Shown one piece after another: positions 34,918 to 46,299 of a stretch of DNA of 64,000 nucleotides (the stretch's first letter is position 1; every line of letters starts with the position of its first letter). A program made the translations under genes and the position numbers. Under the pieces are notes generated by a model, which saw only the letters and a list, made by a program, of their open reading frames with translations, made no database searches and had not been told where the DNA came from. The stretch comes from Lycorma delicatula (taxonomy: Eukaryota; Arthropoda; Insecta; Hemiptera; Fulgoridae). The stretch spans positions 68,784,029 through 68,848,028 of the forward strand of contig NC_134456.1 in assembly GCF_047948215.1 (NCBI RefSeq). The letters are read 5' to 3'.

Positions 34918-35633
34918 TTTTACTTCCTTGTACGAAGTAAGCGAACTATGTGATCCCGAAAATTTCTGTTTCCAGATATCAACGGAAATATCAATTTGAC
35001 CATCCCTGAATCCATTTTCCCTAGTTTCGGCGTGACGTCTGTACGTACATATGTATGTAAGTACGTATGTACCTCGCATTAATTTAAAAACGATTAGCCG
35101 TAGGATGTTGAAATTTTGGATTTAGGACTGTTGTAACATCTAGTTGTGTAACCTCCCCTTTTGATTGCAATCGACTGAACCAAAAGTATCCAATAAAACC
35201 CAAAATCCAAAACAATTTCGATTTTGGGCTTTTTCTTAACTGCAATAATAAGCACACGTTGAGAGCTTTTCAACAATATATCATAAGTAGTACCTATTTT
35301 CATTGGTTTCAGAGTTATAGCTAATTAAAATTTTAATTAATGAAATATTTGGATCTGACAAGGGGAAGGCACATCGGTTCGAATCAGACTTCATCTTCTT
35401 TGTTTTTTAACTTTTTTTTTTTTATTTAAATATATTGATTTATTAATAATTATTAACCCCTCATTGTAAAAAAAATTACGATGACTAGTAAATCAATAAA
35501 AAAAAAGTATGAAAACATATAAGAAGTTTTTAATGAAATAAAATTTTTTTTGTACTTTTCATTAAAAAAAAAATGTGTAAATATAGTTTAATAAGCGTAA
35601 AAGAAAGTCATGTGTTGTCCACATCAGATTTTT
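34918..35633 (+). repeat. Family A repeat, copy 2 (716 bp, long reference-like copy)
   Basis: Starts TTTTACTTCCTTGTACGAAG and runs through AACGGAAATATCAATTTGACC, the TAGTTTCGGCGTGACGTCTG block, a GTAC-rich segment, GATTAGCCGTAGGATGTTGA, TTGATTGCAATCGACTGAAC, an AT-rich middle and an end with AAGTCATGTGTTGTCCACAT then CAGATTTTT. CTTCCTTGTACG near the start is complementary to CGTACAAGGAAG near the end of better copies, giving subterminal inverted repeats. The last 30 bp hold a hairpin (ATGTG...CACAT). Short frames inside are not genes. Family not recognised; it looks like a non-autonomous, MITE-like element. Confidence 0.9.
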
Positions 35634-38330
35634 GTGTATAAGTAGTTTTACAGGTTATCACAGGAATTTTTGAGAGGGTAAGTGTTTTACGCCAGATTAG
35701 AACAAATAATTTAAAAATACATCATCTAGTGGTGTAGTAGTAGAAGTTAAAGACAAACTGCGACGAGACTAAAATAATAGTTTGGCAATCTAAATGTTTC
35801 CCTTTAGTGTGATTTTCCAGGAGTGTAATTCAAATGACCGAACGGATTTTATCGAAAATTTTATTGCGTTGGATGTTGGGCAAACTATAAAAAATGAAAA
35901 AAGTAATAATGATATATAAATCACCAGATTCTGTGTTGAGTGATATATAATCTGAACACTGTAAGCTGCCCTAACTAGATTTATTTTTGTTATATTTGGA
36001 CAAAGTTTGATAATAATGGTCATTTTTTCATTAAATTGTGAATCAGTAGTAATTTGTTATTATTTTAAATTAGTGTAAATATATAGTTCATTGTTGTTTT
36101 CTTTATTTCTATTTTATTGTTGTTATATTAAATTTCCTTTGAAAAATTATTTATTAGAATGTGAATAATAAACTACTCGTTTAATGATTTATTTTATCAA
36201 TTAAACTTTTATCAATCAAAGCAAAAATTTGAATAATGGATTTTTTAATTTTAAGTTAATAAATAGGCACCTGCTTAGTTATTTATCAGTATTATTGATG
36301 TTTATTTATTTATTTGTTTACATATGCATGTAATTGCGTTACTGTGTAAATATTATAATATTTATTTACTAATTGGGTGTCAGTTTTATATTGCTGGGCG
36401 GCAGGCTATCTTGTGATAGATGTACGCTTTTTTGTGTGTGAGTGTATGAGCGCGCTTTTGAATATCTGTAATTAGGAGAAACATTTTTATTGATTTTTAA
36501 TTCGATTTTTTTCACTGCATGTTAGGTTGTTAAATATCATCTCTTAAAATTTGACGGTCAACAAGCTAATCAGAAGTAAACCTCTGTTATAAAATATTCG
36601 ATTGTTATATAAGTTTCTCCTATAATACTTTTATTATATCGTTTGAAAGTTAGCTTTCTTGATATAACACCCTATCATTATATAAGCAAGACAAGCTGGC
36701 AAATAGCATTTGAGTTTACAACTTGCAGTGGAATAGATTTTCTGTATTATGATATTTCTCACCGATAGTTTGATAACATAATTATTGGAAATAATCCGAT
36801 TCCAGAACTGTGGAATACAGATGTAATAATAATCCATTCAGTAGTCCTGTTCAATCTTCTGTCTAAACTGAATGTGAACACCTTCAAGGAAATATCTTTT
36901 GTTTCATAAGGACTGCTATAACTAGTAATGAAGTTTCCTTACTTGGATCACTTCCTATTGACAAACCAATCTTCTGTAATCAAACTTACCGTAATATGAA
37001 TGTCCTGTAATATAATTTAAAATAAACTATAGCATTAATTATCGAGGTCGTCTTTCGGATATAAATTCCGTCAACGAATAAAAAAAAAAAAATGATGTAT
37101 GCAAGTTTCGATAGTAAGAAAAAGGAACCAGAACCGTTAAATATAAAATGGAAAAGGATCAAGGTGGCGGTAACAAGATGGCGCCCAAGGCGAAGGCCGC
37201 TTAATCACCGCCTGAAGGCGCGGTAAAAACTCGTTACTGTCACCCCTAACACTCCTATCCATCCTCTCGCGACAGAGAATCTGGAAAGGCAGGCGTTAAC
37301 AAATTTACTGCCAGTCTTAAATTCAACGCCTAGGAAAGAGGTGTAAAAAATATCTCTCCGACATCCTTATATTTCATTTAAACATACAGTATTCATGCTA
37401 CCGTGTTTATCCCTTGGAATTCACACACCTCACATTTATATCCTATACAAGAGACATGAAAACATTCATACGGATTAGCATCTTTTATCGCTCGGTTATA
37501 CTTAAGCTGATGTCCCGCAGTTGTACTATCTGCGTTTATCATCGTATTATTTTTATAACTTTTATTCGTATATAAGCTTCTAAGAATGAATCAAACACGG
37601 TTCCAAAAAACGAGTATTGTGCTTAAACAATTAAACAGCTCTAAAATAGAATATTGTTTGAGCCTGTAGATAATTATATGCCTGTAATTTTAATAGAGTT
37701 ATACGTCAACCCTTGAATGACTTCTTCCCTTTTAAACTAGAATTCTAGGAAGTAAATCTTTTTTTTTATCAATTACGTTTAAGAAATAATCGAACAAAAA
37801 TGAACGTTATGAAAAAGAAATTACAATATCTTTCACTCTTAAATTATTTAAATAATTTTATAATAGTTAAATATCGTACGAAGAATATTGGTAAGAAGAT
37901 TATGTTATATATTATAAAAAATATTTCTACCTAGTCTTCAGGGGATTTAAATTAAATAAACGTATGAAGTTCTGTTTTACAAAATGAGAGTGTAATTATT
38001 ATAAATTTAAATAGATAGGATGAAGCACTCTAATGGTTATTGGGAAAAAATGCCTCATACAGTACGATCAAACAGGTGGGCGCTAGTTAAAAATATACAT
38101 TTCTATTGTTAAAGATTCGTTCAAGTTAAAACAGAATTATTCGCGTTTCAGTAAAAAAACTGCACCCCAATTAATTGAGAAGCAATGTATCCCAATTCAT
38201 ATATGTGTTGTTTTTTTATAACACTTTTTACATTATTTTCGTATGTCCGTTTTGTTGTGATATGTTATTATTTTGTAATTGCGGTTGATGATGATTGTGT
38301 GATAATCGAAAGAGGCATATAGTTGTTTAT
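35634..38330. other. AT-rich stretch containing one GC-rich island
   Basis: Apart from the island at 37140-37340, nothing is supported. Frames at 35790-36023 and 36634-36837 are short and AT-driven. Confidence 0.5.
37140..37340. other. GC-rich island, unidentified
   Basis: An abrupt change in base composition: GGTGGCGGTAACAAG leads into ATGGCGCCCAAGGCGAAGGC and CGCTTAATCACCGCCTGAAGG, then CGCGACAGAGAATCTGGAAA. The ATG opens only an 8-codon frame (MAPKAKAA) before TAA. It could be an old LINE 5' region, a processed RNA-derived fragment or a diverged exon. Neither strand gives a longer frame. Confidence 0.4.
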
Positions 38331-39006
38331 TTTTACTTCCTTGTACGCGGTATTGTAATCGCAAAAAATGTCAGTTTCCAGATTTCAACGGAAATATTCA
38401 TTTTTACTAGTTTCGGTGCGACTTATGTACTTACTTATGTATTTCGCATAACTCAAAAAGGATAAGCGGTAGGATGTTGAAATTTAGGATTTAGGACTGT
38501 TTTAACTTCTAGTTGTGCAACTCCCTCCTTGTTATTGCAATCAACTGTACAAAAAGTGTCCAAAAAAGCCCAAAATCCAAAAACTTTAGAATTTGCGCTT
38601 GTAATTAACTGCAGTAATAAGCCCTCATTGAAAGATTTTCAACGATATATTATAACTGGTACTTATTTTCATTGGTTGAAGAGCTATAGCCTAATGAAAT
38701 TTTAATTAATGAAATATTTGATTCTTAAAAAGGAAACGCACATCGGTTCGAATTATACATCATGTCCTTTTTTTTAACTTTTTTTTTAATTTAAATAAAA
38801 TTTAATTTAAATTTTGATTTATTAATAACCTCTCATTCTAAAAAAAGTTGACGATGAATAAATAGGTAATAACAAAAAATATGAAAAAGTATCAGAAGTT
38901 TTCAATAAAATAAAATTTTATGTAGTTTTCATTTTAAAAAAACATGTTTTTAAATATAATTTAATAGGCGTATAAGGAAGTCATGTGTTGCCCACATCAA
39001 ATTTTT
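38331..39006 (+). repeat. Family A repeat, copy 3 (676 bp)
   Basis: Same layout as copy 2, from TTTTACTTCCTTGTACGCGG to a CCCACATCAAATTTTT end, with GGCGTATAAGGAAGTCATGT near the terminus. It lacks the CCATCCCTGAATCCATTTT segment present in copies 2 and 5. Confidence 0.9.
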
Positions 39007-39607
39007 GTTTTTAATAAACGTGTCTGTAGCTTTATCAAAGTATTTTTTTTTTTATAATTCTTATTATTATAAATCCATATACACGTTTACTTATCTTATA
39101 CAACAAACTCCTCCGGTATGTAATAGAGATAAACTATTAAATACATCGATGAGTCCAAAGGATATTGATCAAGTCCGCAACATAAATAGAGAAAAAAAAG
39201 TAAACAGGAAGAAGTAACACAATGAATCGTGTTACGATTTTTTTATTACTAGAAGAACGTGACACAAGTCACGTAACACAAACAATAAATAAAAACTAAA
39301 CGAAGAATATCAGAAACAGAAAAAAGAAGTAAAAATAAAATGTTAAATGAAAAATTAAAAAAGTTAAAAAACAGAACTAAACGGGGAAACAAAACGAGAT
39401 ATTTTGGAAAATATAGTGTCCCAATGTAGTGAATTCATCCAAATCTCGAAGAACCTTACAGATGCAATGCATGTAACCACTTGATCAAGTTATTTTATAA
39501 ATTCTAAATCATATATTTACTGAAATAATAACTGATTATCTCTATTTTTTTCAAATTTATGTAATAAAAATAGAAATCTAAGTGATATTGCAATAAAATA
39601 AATATGT
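39007..39607. other. Spacer between oppositely oriented family A copies
   Basis: A-rich on the + strand. The 70-codon frame at 39005-39217 starts in the repeat end and has no recognisable domain. Confidence 0.5.
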
Positions 39608-40263
39608 AAAAATGTGGACATCAAATGACCTCGTTGTTCACCTATTAAATTACATACACACATTTTTAAAAGTATATAAAATTTTATTTCACTAATAATT
39701 TCTGATTATTTTTCAGATTTTTTTTTTAATTGTTATTATTGAATTATTATTTACTGAAATTTTTTTTACCATCAGATGTTAATAATTATTATTAATAAAT
39801 CAATATATTTAAATTAAAAAACAAAGTTAAAAAAAGGAAGTGTAGTCTGATTCGAACTGATGTGCCTTCCCCTTGTCAGAACCAAATATTTCATTAATTA
39901 AAATTTTATTTGGCTATAACTCTGAAAATAAATACCACATGATATAGAGTTGAAAATCTCACAATGAGGGCTTATTACTGCTGTTAAGAAAAAGTCCAAA
40001 TCAATTTTTTTTTGTATTTGAGATTTTTGGACATTTCTGGTTAAGTCGATTGCAATCAAAAGGAAAGGTGCACAACTACATGTTACGATAGTCCTAAATC
40101 CAAAATTTTAACATTCTATGGATAATCGTTTTTGAGTTATGCGAGATACATATGTAAATACAGACGTCATGCCAAAACTGATTAAAATGGATATTTCCGT
40201 TGAAATCTGCAAACCGAAATATTTCCTGATTACAATACTTCCATTAATTTGTACAAGGAAGGA
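39608..40263 (-). repeat. Family A repeat, copy 4 (656 bp)
   Basis: Inverted relative to its neighbours. It begins (plus strand) at AAAAATGTGGACATCAAATG and ends at CAATACTTCCATTAATTTGT followed by ACAAGGAAG. It shares the CGATTGCAATCAAAA and GATACATATGTAAATACAGA blocks. Frames crossing its right end (40108-40405, both strands) are repeat sequence. Confidence 0.9.
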
Positions 40264-40530
40264 AATATATATGTTATGTTCACTCAAATTATTTTTCAGC
40301 CGTATATATATCTTATTCAATTTTTTACTCTTCGTATCGTTTTTTTTATCTATCCATGAGCGAGCTATAAATTATTTGTTGAAGATTGATAAATGCATAG
40401 AGTAAATTAAATTCCAGTCATCTATCGTTATTTTGCTCTAGAAAAAACGATCTGTTTAATTCAGTTTTCGGACAGGCTTAAAAGCTTCAACAAAAAAGTT
40501 TATTTTTAAATCTGAAACCGCCTAATAAAG

Positions 40531-41241
40531 TTTTTACTTCCTAGTACGAAGTAAAGGAAATATCATGATCGCGAAATATCTCGGTTTCCAGTTTTCAACA
40601 GATATATTTCATTTCATCATTTTGACCATCCCTGAATACATTTTGACTAATTTCGGCGTAACGTCTGTACGTACGTACGTACGTACGTACGTATGAGCGT
40701 ATGTTTCTCGCGTAACTCAAAAACGATTAGCCGTAGGATGTTGAAATTTCGGATCTAGGCCTGTTGTAACATCTAATTGAGCACCTCTCCTTTAGATTGT
40801 AATCGACTGGACCAAACTGACCAAAAAAACCCAAAATCAAGAAAATTTGGATTTTGGACTTTTTTTTTAACTACGGTAGCCGTCATTAACTTTTCAACGA
40901 TATATCATAGGTGGTACTTATCTTCATTGGTTCCAGAGTTATAACCAAATAAAAATTTAATTAATTAAATATTTTTATCTTACAAGGGGAAGGCAAATCG
41001 ATTCGAATCAGACTTCATTACTTTTTTAACATTTTTTAAAAAAATTAAATATATTGATTTATTAATAATTATTATTAATCTCTGATTGTAAGAAAACTTT
41101 TACGATAAATAATAATTCAATAATAACAATAAAAAAAAATATTTGAAAAATATCAGAAAAAGAATTAATTTTTTTAAAAAATGCGTATATTTAATTTAAT
41201 AGGCGTACAAGGAATTTATGTGGAGTTCACATCAGATTTTT
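40531..41241 (+). repeat. Family A repeat, copy 5 (711 bp) with expanded (GTAC)n
   Basis: From TTTTTACTTCCTAGTACGAA to GTTCACATCAGATTTTTT. It includes CATCCCTGAATACATTTTGA and TTTCGGCGTAACGTCT followed by a GTAC tetranucleotide run at 40666-40692 that is only one to three units long in most other copies. Confidence 0.9.
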
Positions 41242-43540
41242 TAAATTAAAAAATAATATTTTATTTATTCTCTAATTTTCTACCTTTTAAACTCTACGCC
41301 AAATTAAAATATCTACCAATATATTATTTTGTGCGGTGTTTAATAAATGAAGATTTAAAGAAGTCATAAATGGACTGAGATTGAGTGTTAGATAAGGTTC
41401 TCTATATTATGGGATTTTATTTTGTTTTTACGAAATAATTTCGTTTTCGTTACTACTAATTTTCCTAAATTTTGGAATGAAAATTTCATTGAATCAGTCT
41501 ACATCATATTGATTGCTGGATCCGGGTGATATACATATGGCTTTGTATCATTACCTTGAACCGATGTATCATTGGTTTTGTAGCTGTACGTACAGATTAA
41601 TGATAAAGAAACAAACTGAAAAACTACATAGATTAACAAATAAATCGTAAAATCGCTCATTTAATAAAGCATTAGGTTTAAAACTTAACTATTACAAAAT
41701 GCGCACTAGTCGAATTTAGAAACCTTTCCCTTTTATGGGAATATTATGAAGGAATAACATTTTTCTCCCGTTCTCAAAATTAACCATTTAGGAAAACTAA
41801 TCTTTGTACGTTCCAAAATTTTAGTCGGGAGTTTTACGTATTTTCAGATTAGGATGGTGATCTATTAACAGAGGGTGCTATGTCGCTAAACCGTAATTGT
41901 GAAACTGGACAGTGGCGACGTTTTCTTTTGATAAATACAGACAGTCGTGCCGGTCATTAAAACAAACGTAGCCCTACAAAGTATGCAATTTCTACTGGTA
42001 ATACCATTAAGTATTGAGTAGCATTACTTTTTAATGGTTTTTGTAATGAACAATGTAACATTTGGTTGAGTAATATGACTGGTTAATTGTTAAACTGACT
42101 TCGGCCAGTGCCTGTAAAAAAATTGACTTAACTTCCCACAAAAATGTAACATTAATTTAGAATAGTACTAAGTTATATTACCTTTTTTAATTCTATGAAC
42201 ACTTAATGATATGTTCTTGGGCGTGGATGTTAATTAGTATTATATTATTCATTGAGTGACCAAATAATTTTTATTTTTTATTTGTAATTACTTTTTTATT
42301 TTTCGTTTAGATTAATTTATAATAATTTACATTAACGCAATTTTAATTACAAATACAGTTATCATAAGTTAAGTTATTCTTAATTTAGAAGTTCTCTAGT
42401 GCCTCTTTTGCGTTATATTGCATTTTTGAGTTAATTGAGGTTCCAATGAAAAATGTATTGTGCGGCGTTTAATAAAAATGGTTATTACCAACTTGGAGCT
42501 TACGTAACATTGCATACAATTAAAATTTAGCTGGGTAACTTCCAGAATGATGACTTTTAGAAGTGGGGAAACGCGTAAATTTTATTTAAAAATTTTTTTA
42601 ATAAAATTATCAGTTTCCCTTTCAGAAGCTTGGTTACGATGTTTTAACTGATAATTTAAAAAACAGCTTTTTAAAAGACAAAGAATTTAACATGCTGTTA
42701 TGCCAGTAAGTTTTTTTTTTAATATTTACTCTTAAAGGTTTAATATATTTTTTAATTTACGTTGCTAGAATACACGAAACATTATCTCGATTCATTTTAG
42801 GGACAAACAAGCTTCACATTTCCATTGACTACTTTGATTAACGAGGATGTTTATGAGAGGTCAGAAATACAAGTTGATACCGCCTTAGATTAATGACTTG
42901 ACACGGGTGTCTCAGTAGCCCTTGACAACATAGTCCATCTTTCTCATTCATTTCTTTTCATCGGACATGTTAATCATCCTACCCACTTAAATATGGGTGT
43001 TTTTTTTTTATAAACTTTTCGATAATATTGCAATCATAAAAATCTCTTTTTCGGTGTACTTCCTTTGATGTTATAAAAATTGCTTACTTGGCTTAAGCCG
43101 CCCTATTCAGTAGTTTTGTAAAACCGTAGATTTCTCGCGTGAAAGCATTATACAGGAACGTTAATCCTTTACAAGCATGTCACATTATAAAAACAATTTT
43201 ATCAGTCAATGTTTTTTTTCATATCTTTTATTTTACAACATGAGTATAAAAGAATTTTTCTTTCTACCGCCAGGCTATTTATAAAATAATCACCTTTTCA
43301 AAAGTAGCGTGTGTAGCAAATAATTTTTTTTATTCTACGTCAGAAAAAAATATTTTTAAAATTACAAAAATATTACTTTAAATCGATAAATATAAAATGT
43401 TTTACTAATTTTGGTAATATTAATTAGTTTTCGATGTCATAATTCATAAAGATATTATGTTAAAGGTATAATTTAAAAAACAGACAGCTATGAATTAATA
43501 AATATTTTTGATAACATCAATATAAACAAAAATACTAAAC
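41242..43540. other. AT-rich non-coding stretch
   Basis: No gene or repeat recognised; base composition is mixed (for example 41870-41990 is less AT-rich) with no open frame of note. Confidence 0.5.
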
Positions 43541-43542
43541 TT

Positions 43543-44248
43543 ATGACACTAGATGTAAAAGATATGTATACAAATATTGATATAAATATGACTATAAATA
43601 TAATTAATAATTATTTGTCTAAATTTAAATTACAAACCAGTTTGATATAATTGATTTATTAAAATTATGCCTTAAGTATAATTATTTACAATTCAATATT
43701 AAATTCTATCAACAGGAAAAAGGACTTGCCATGGGATCACCACTTCCGGCAACTCTGGCAGATATTTTTATGAATAATTCTGAAAATTCAATTCTACCAT
43801 CAATAATTAACAAACATCAAATCATGCTATTTAAAAGACATGTGGATGATATTTTGATCATATTTGATCAAAAAACTAATAATAATAAAGAAAATATAGT
43901 AGTTAATAAAATTAACTCATTAGATGAAAATATTAAATTCAATCTCAGTCAAGAAATTAACAATAATATCGATTTTTTAGATATAACAATTAATAAAAAT
44001 TTCAATAATAATAATAAATTGAACATAAATGTATGTATAGGAAGTCAACCCACCAAGATACCATAATACACTGTAATTCTTTTCATCCGTGGAACCAGAA
44101 AAGAGCCACATTCAATTCATTAATTTACAGAGCAATTAAATATCTCAAACACAATACAATAAAATTAAATAATATAAAATACATTGCCATATCGAATGGA
44201 TATAATAATAATTTAATAGATAAGATTGTATTTAAAATTAAAAAATAA
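43543..44248 (+). pseudogene. Penelope-like element reverse transcriptase, decayed
   Basis: Penelope-like retroelements encode an RT often fused to a GIY-YIG endonuclease. In order here: TLDVKDMYTNID (43549-43584), then after a frameshift near 43640 the motif GLAMGSPLPATLADIFM (from 43722), RHVDDILIIF (the RT active-site block, usually YVDD, with two Asp kept), NIKFNLSQE and IDFLDITIN. Another frameshift near 44035 leads to YRKSTHQDTIIHCNSFHPW and a C-terminal segment ending at 44248. The frame shifts and the A/T-saturated codons (many Asn/Ile/Lys) show a dead copy. The N-terminal part of the RT is missing or unrecognisable. The hammerhead-like sequence 400 bp downstream on the same strand supports the Penelope assignment. 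Confidence 0.85.
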
Positions 44249-44439
44249 ATTATATATAAGAGAAAAAATAAAACTGAAACATAATAACTCGGAAAATGAT
44301 AATGTAAAAATGGAATATTATATAATATTATAATTTATATTATAATAAATAATTTAATTATATATAAATAATTTAATCTAAAAATAGCATATACAATTAA
44401 TAATAAAATCATAAATTACATTAATAATACAGATCCAAC

Positions 44440-44560
44440 TAAAACCCAAATAAATGGTATTAAATATAATTTGAATGGACAGGGAGTATAGAGCATAAAA
44501 TGTGAAGAAAAAAGATAACTATTACAATTCGGACGAAGTCACTTAGACTTAAACGTTAAC
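44440..44560 (+). pseudogene. Possible GIY-YIG endonuclease remnant of the Penelope element
   Basis: Just downstream of the RT, a frame with stops reads KYNLNGQGV, then CEEKR, a stop, LLQFGRSH. This vaguely follows the pattern of the Penelope endonuclease (YKLxC...C..KYYIGQTGRS). Only the spacing and GRS are convincing. Position in the element is right. Confidence 0.3.
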
Positions 44561-44640
44561 TTTTGACGAATAATAAAATGATGATCAATTTATATATATA
44601 ATTAAATTATGGTAGTTTTATGGTTTTAATCATAATTATA

Positions 44641-44760
44641 TTCCTCTTGGAAGATGGTAGAATAGCCGAAAGCGCTCGAGGAAATTAAACTGGGATTTGG
44701 TCAGCTGTTTTAAAATTATATATAATAATTATTATACCAAACGGTGCCGTGTTCAAAAAA
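44641..44760 (+). repeat. Penelope terminal region with decayed hammerhead ribozyme
   Basis: Stem I strands UUCCUC (44641-44646) and GAGGAA (44678-44683) pair perfectly. GAAA (44668-44671) is followed by GCGCUC, forming the short stem III with C as the cleavage base. The CUGANGA core is replaced by CUUGGAAGA, as if two bases were inserted into CUGAAGA, and stem II is short (GGU/GCC). Sequence after the motif (TTTGGTCAGCTG ... TATACCAAACGGTGCC) matches the 48.5-kb copy (TTGGTAAGTGG ... TATACCAACGGGCC). Hammerhead motifs in the terminal repeats of Penelope-like elements are established; this copy is likely inactive. Confidence 0.65.
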
Positions 44761-44764
44761 CTAT

Positions 44765-45345
44765 ATTTAAATTACATATACACATTTTTGCTGCAATTCA
44801 TTTAAACTTATTTCATTTGAAAGTGAGATATGATTCTCCAGTTCTTTATTAAAAGCGAGTTAGTTACACAATTGCTAAAATATTAGTTTCCATTTACATC
44901 AAATATTTATACAATTATTAATTCAACAATCTTACCTGAAATATTAGGTTAGATTAAAAGTCCCTTGATTACTCTTTAAATAAATTGTTTACCAAATAAT
45001 CCAAAAATAAAAACTGATTATTCTACGCTGTAAACTCAAAATTAATATTAGTAAACAGTATACATGAGTTCACTAAACGGAATAGTTTAATTATTATTAT
45101 CTTTTAATTATACGACACATCAGAAATCTTGTGTATATTACTCATAAGTGAAAAAAAAATTTTAAACCATCACTACTTTAAATTGAATACAATTCAAAAA
45201 TGTATTTTATTTTTCTGTCAACTAATTAAATAAATGACTTTTTTAAAAATAAATATACAATGTTTATAAGAATTTGCTAAAAAAATCCTAAATTAATACA
45301 CGGATTCTAAATTATAATTTTCAATTAAAATTAAATAATCAGATC
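44765..45345. other. AT-rich non-coding stretch
   Basis: Nothing recognised between the Penelope remnant and the SINE. Confidence 0.5.
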
Positions 45346-45350
45346 TTTTA

Positions 45351-45504
45351 CCAAATCTACTTTCGGGACCCACGTTTAGGCAGTGCTTGAGAGGATGGAG
45401 TGAATGATTTATAGCGTGTGAAAATACCTGCATGACCGGGGGACCTCCGGATGAAGTGCCGAGACGCTACCACACGCGCCACGGAGGCCGGCTCGCCAAA
45501 TCTA
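45351..45504 (-). repeat. SINE (family 2) with 9-bp target-site duplication
   Basis: CCAAATCTA at 45351-45359 and 45496-45504 flanks a 136-bp insertion. On the minus strand it begins GCCGGCCTCCGTGGCGCG, with an A box (TGGCGCGTGTGG, complement at 45470-45481), then CTTCATCCGGAGGTCC as in the copy at 4.2 kb. The B box is missing: an about 11-bp deletion has removed the GGTTCGAATA part that the 4.2-kb copy keeps. The tail runs to CGTGGGTCCCG with no long poly(A). Confidence 0.82.
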
Positions 45505-45511
45505 TTATTTT

Positions 45512-46010
45512 TATTATAATTTTATTTTACTAATAATTTTTTTTCACTTATTTTTTTTATTATCAATGAATTATTATTTATTGTAAAACTTTTTTTACAA
45601 TCACGGGTTAATAATTAATTGTTAATTCAATATATTTAAATTCAAAAAGGAAAAGTTAAAAAAAAAAAGGTAAACAAAAGGAGATGAAGTCTGATTTGAA
45701 CCGATGTGCCTTCCCTTTAAGATCCAGACATTTCATTAATTAAAATTTTAATTTTAATTTCAATCGCAATAAAAAAGTGAGGTGCACAACTAGATGTTGC
45801 AACAATGGTAAATCCAAAATTTCAACATCCTACGGCTAATCGTTTTTGAGTTATGCGAGATACATACGCACATACATACGGACGTACAAGCGTCACACCG
45901 AAACTACTCAAAATGGATTCAGGGATGTTCAAAACGGATATTTCCATTGAAATATGAAAACCGAAATGTTTCGCGGTCACAATACTTCCTTTACTTAGTA
46001 CAAGGAAGTA
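45512..46010 (-). repeat. Family A repeat, copy 6 (one end truncated, internal deletion)
   Basis: Matches copy 4 from the AT-rich middle to CAATACTTCCTTTACTTAGT and ACAAGGAAG. It lacks the hairpin end and has a deletion of roughly 190 bp: AATTAAAATTTTAATTTTAA runs directly into TTTCAATCGCAATAAAA. Confidence 0.88.
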
Positions 46011-46299
46011 ATAATGTTTTTTTGAGATTGTTTCATAGGTAGCTGTATAATTATTTTATATTTTACGTCACTGTTTCGAACCTAGCCATACTATGAAAAA
46101 TAAACGTTTAATTTGTTTTTCTTGTTAAGCCAAAGAAATTTCATCTTTGTTCTTTATATATTTTCATACATAAATAAAATGCTATAAACAAGATTATATT
46201 GCACGTCAAGTATCCTGCAATAATCTAAGTAAATAATTTCTTTAGTATTTTACTTTATTACGGATAAAATTACGATATTTGTACTTCATATAAATTATA

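Noticed and set aside
34918..35633. Family A as a Helitron because of the 3' hairpin
   Set aside because: The terminal hairpin is not followed by CTRR and no 5' TC end is consistent among copies; subterminal inverted repeats fit a MITE-like element better.
38331..41241. CRISPR-like array from the clustered family A copies
   Set aside because: Units are 656-711 bp, in mixed orientation, and the DNA is eukaryotic; these are interspersed transposable elements.
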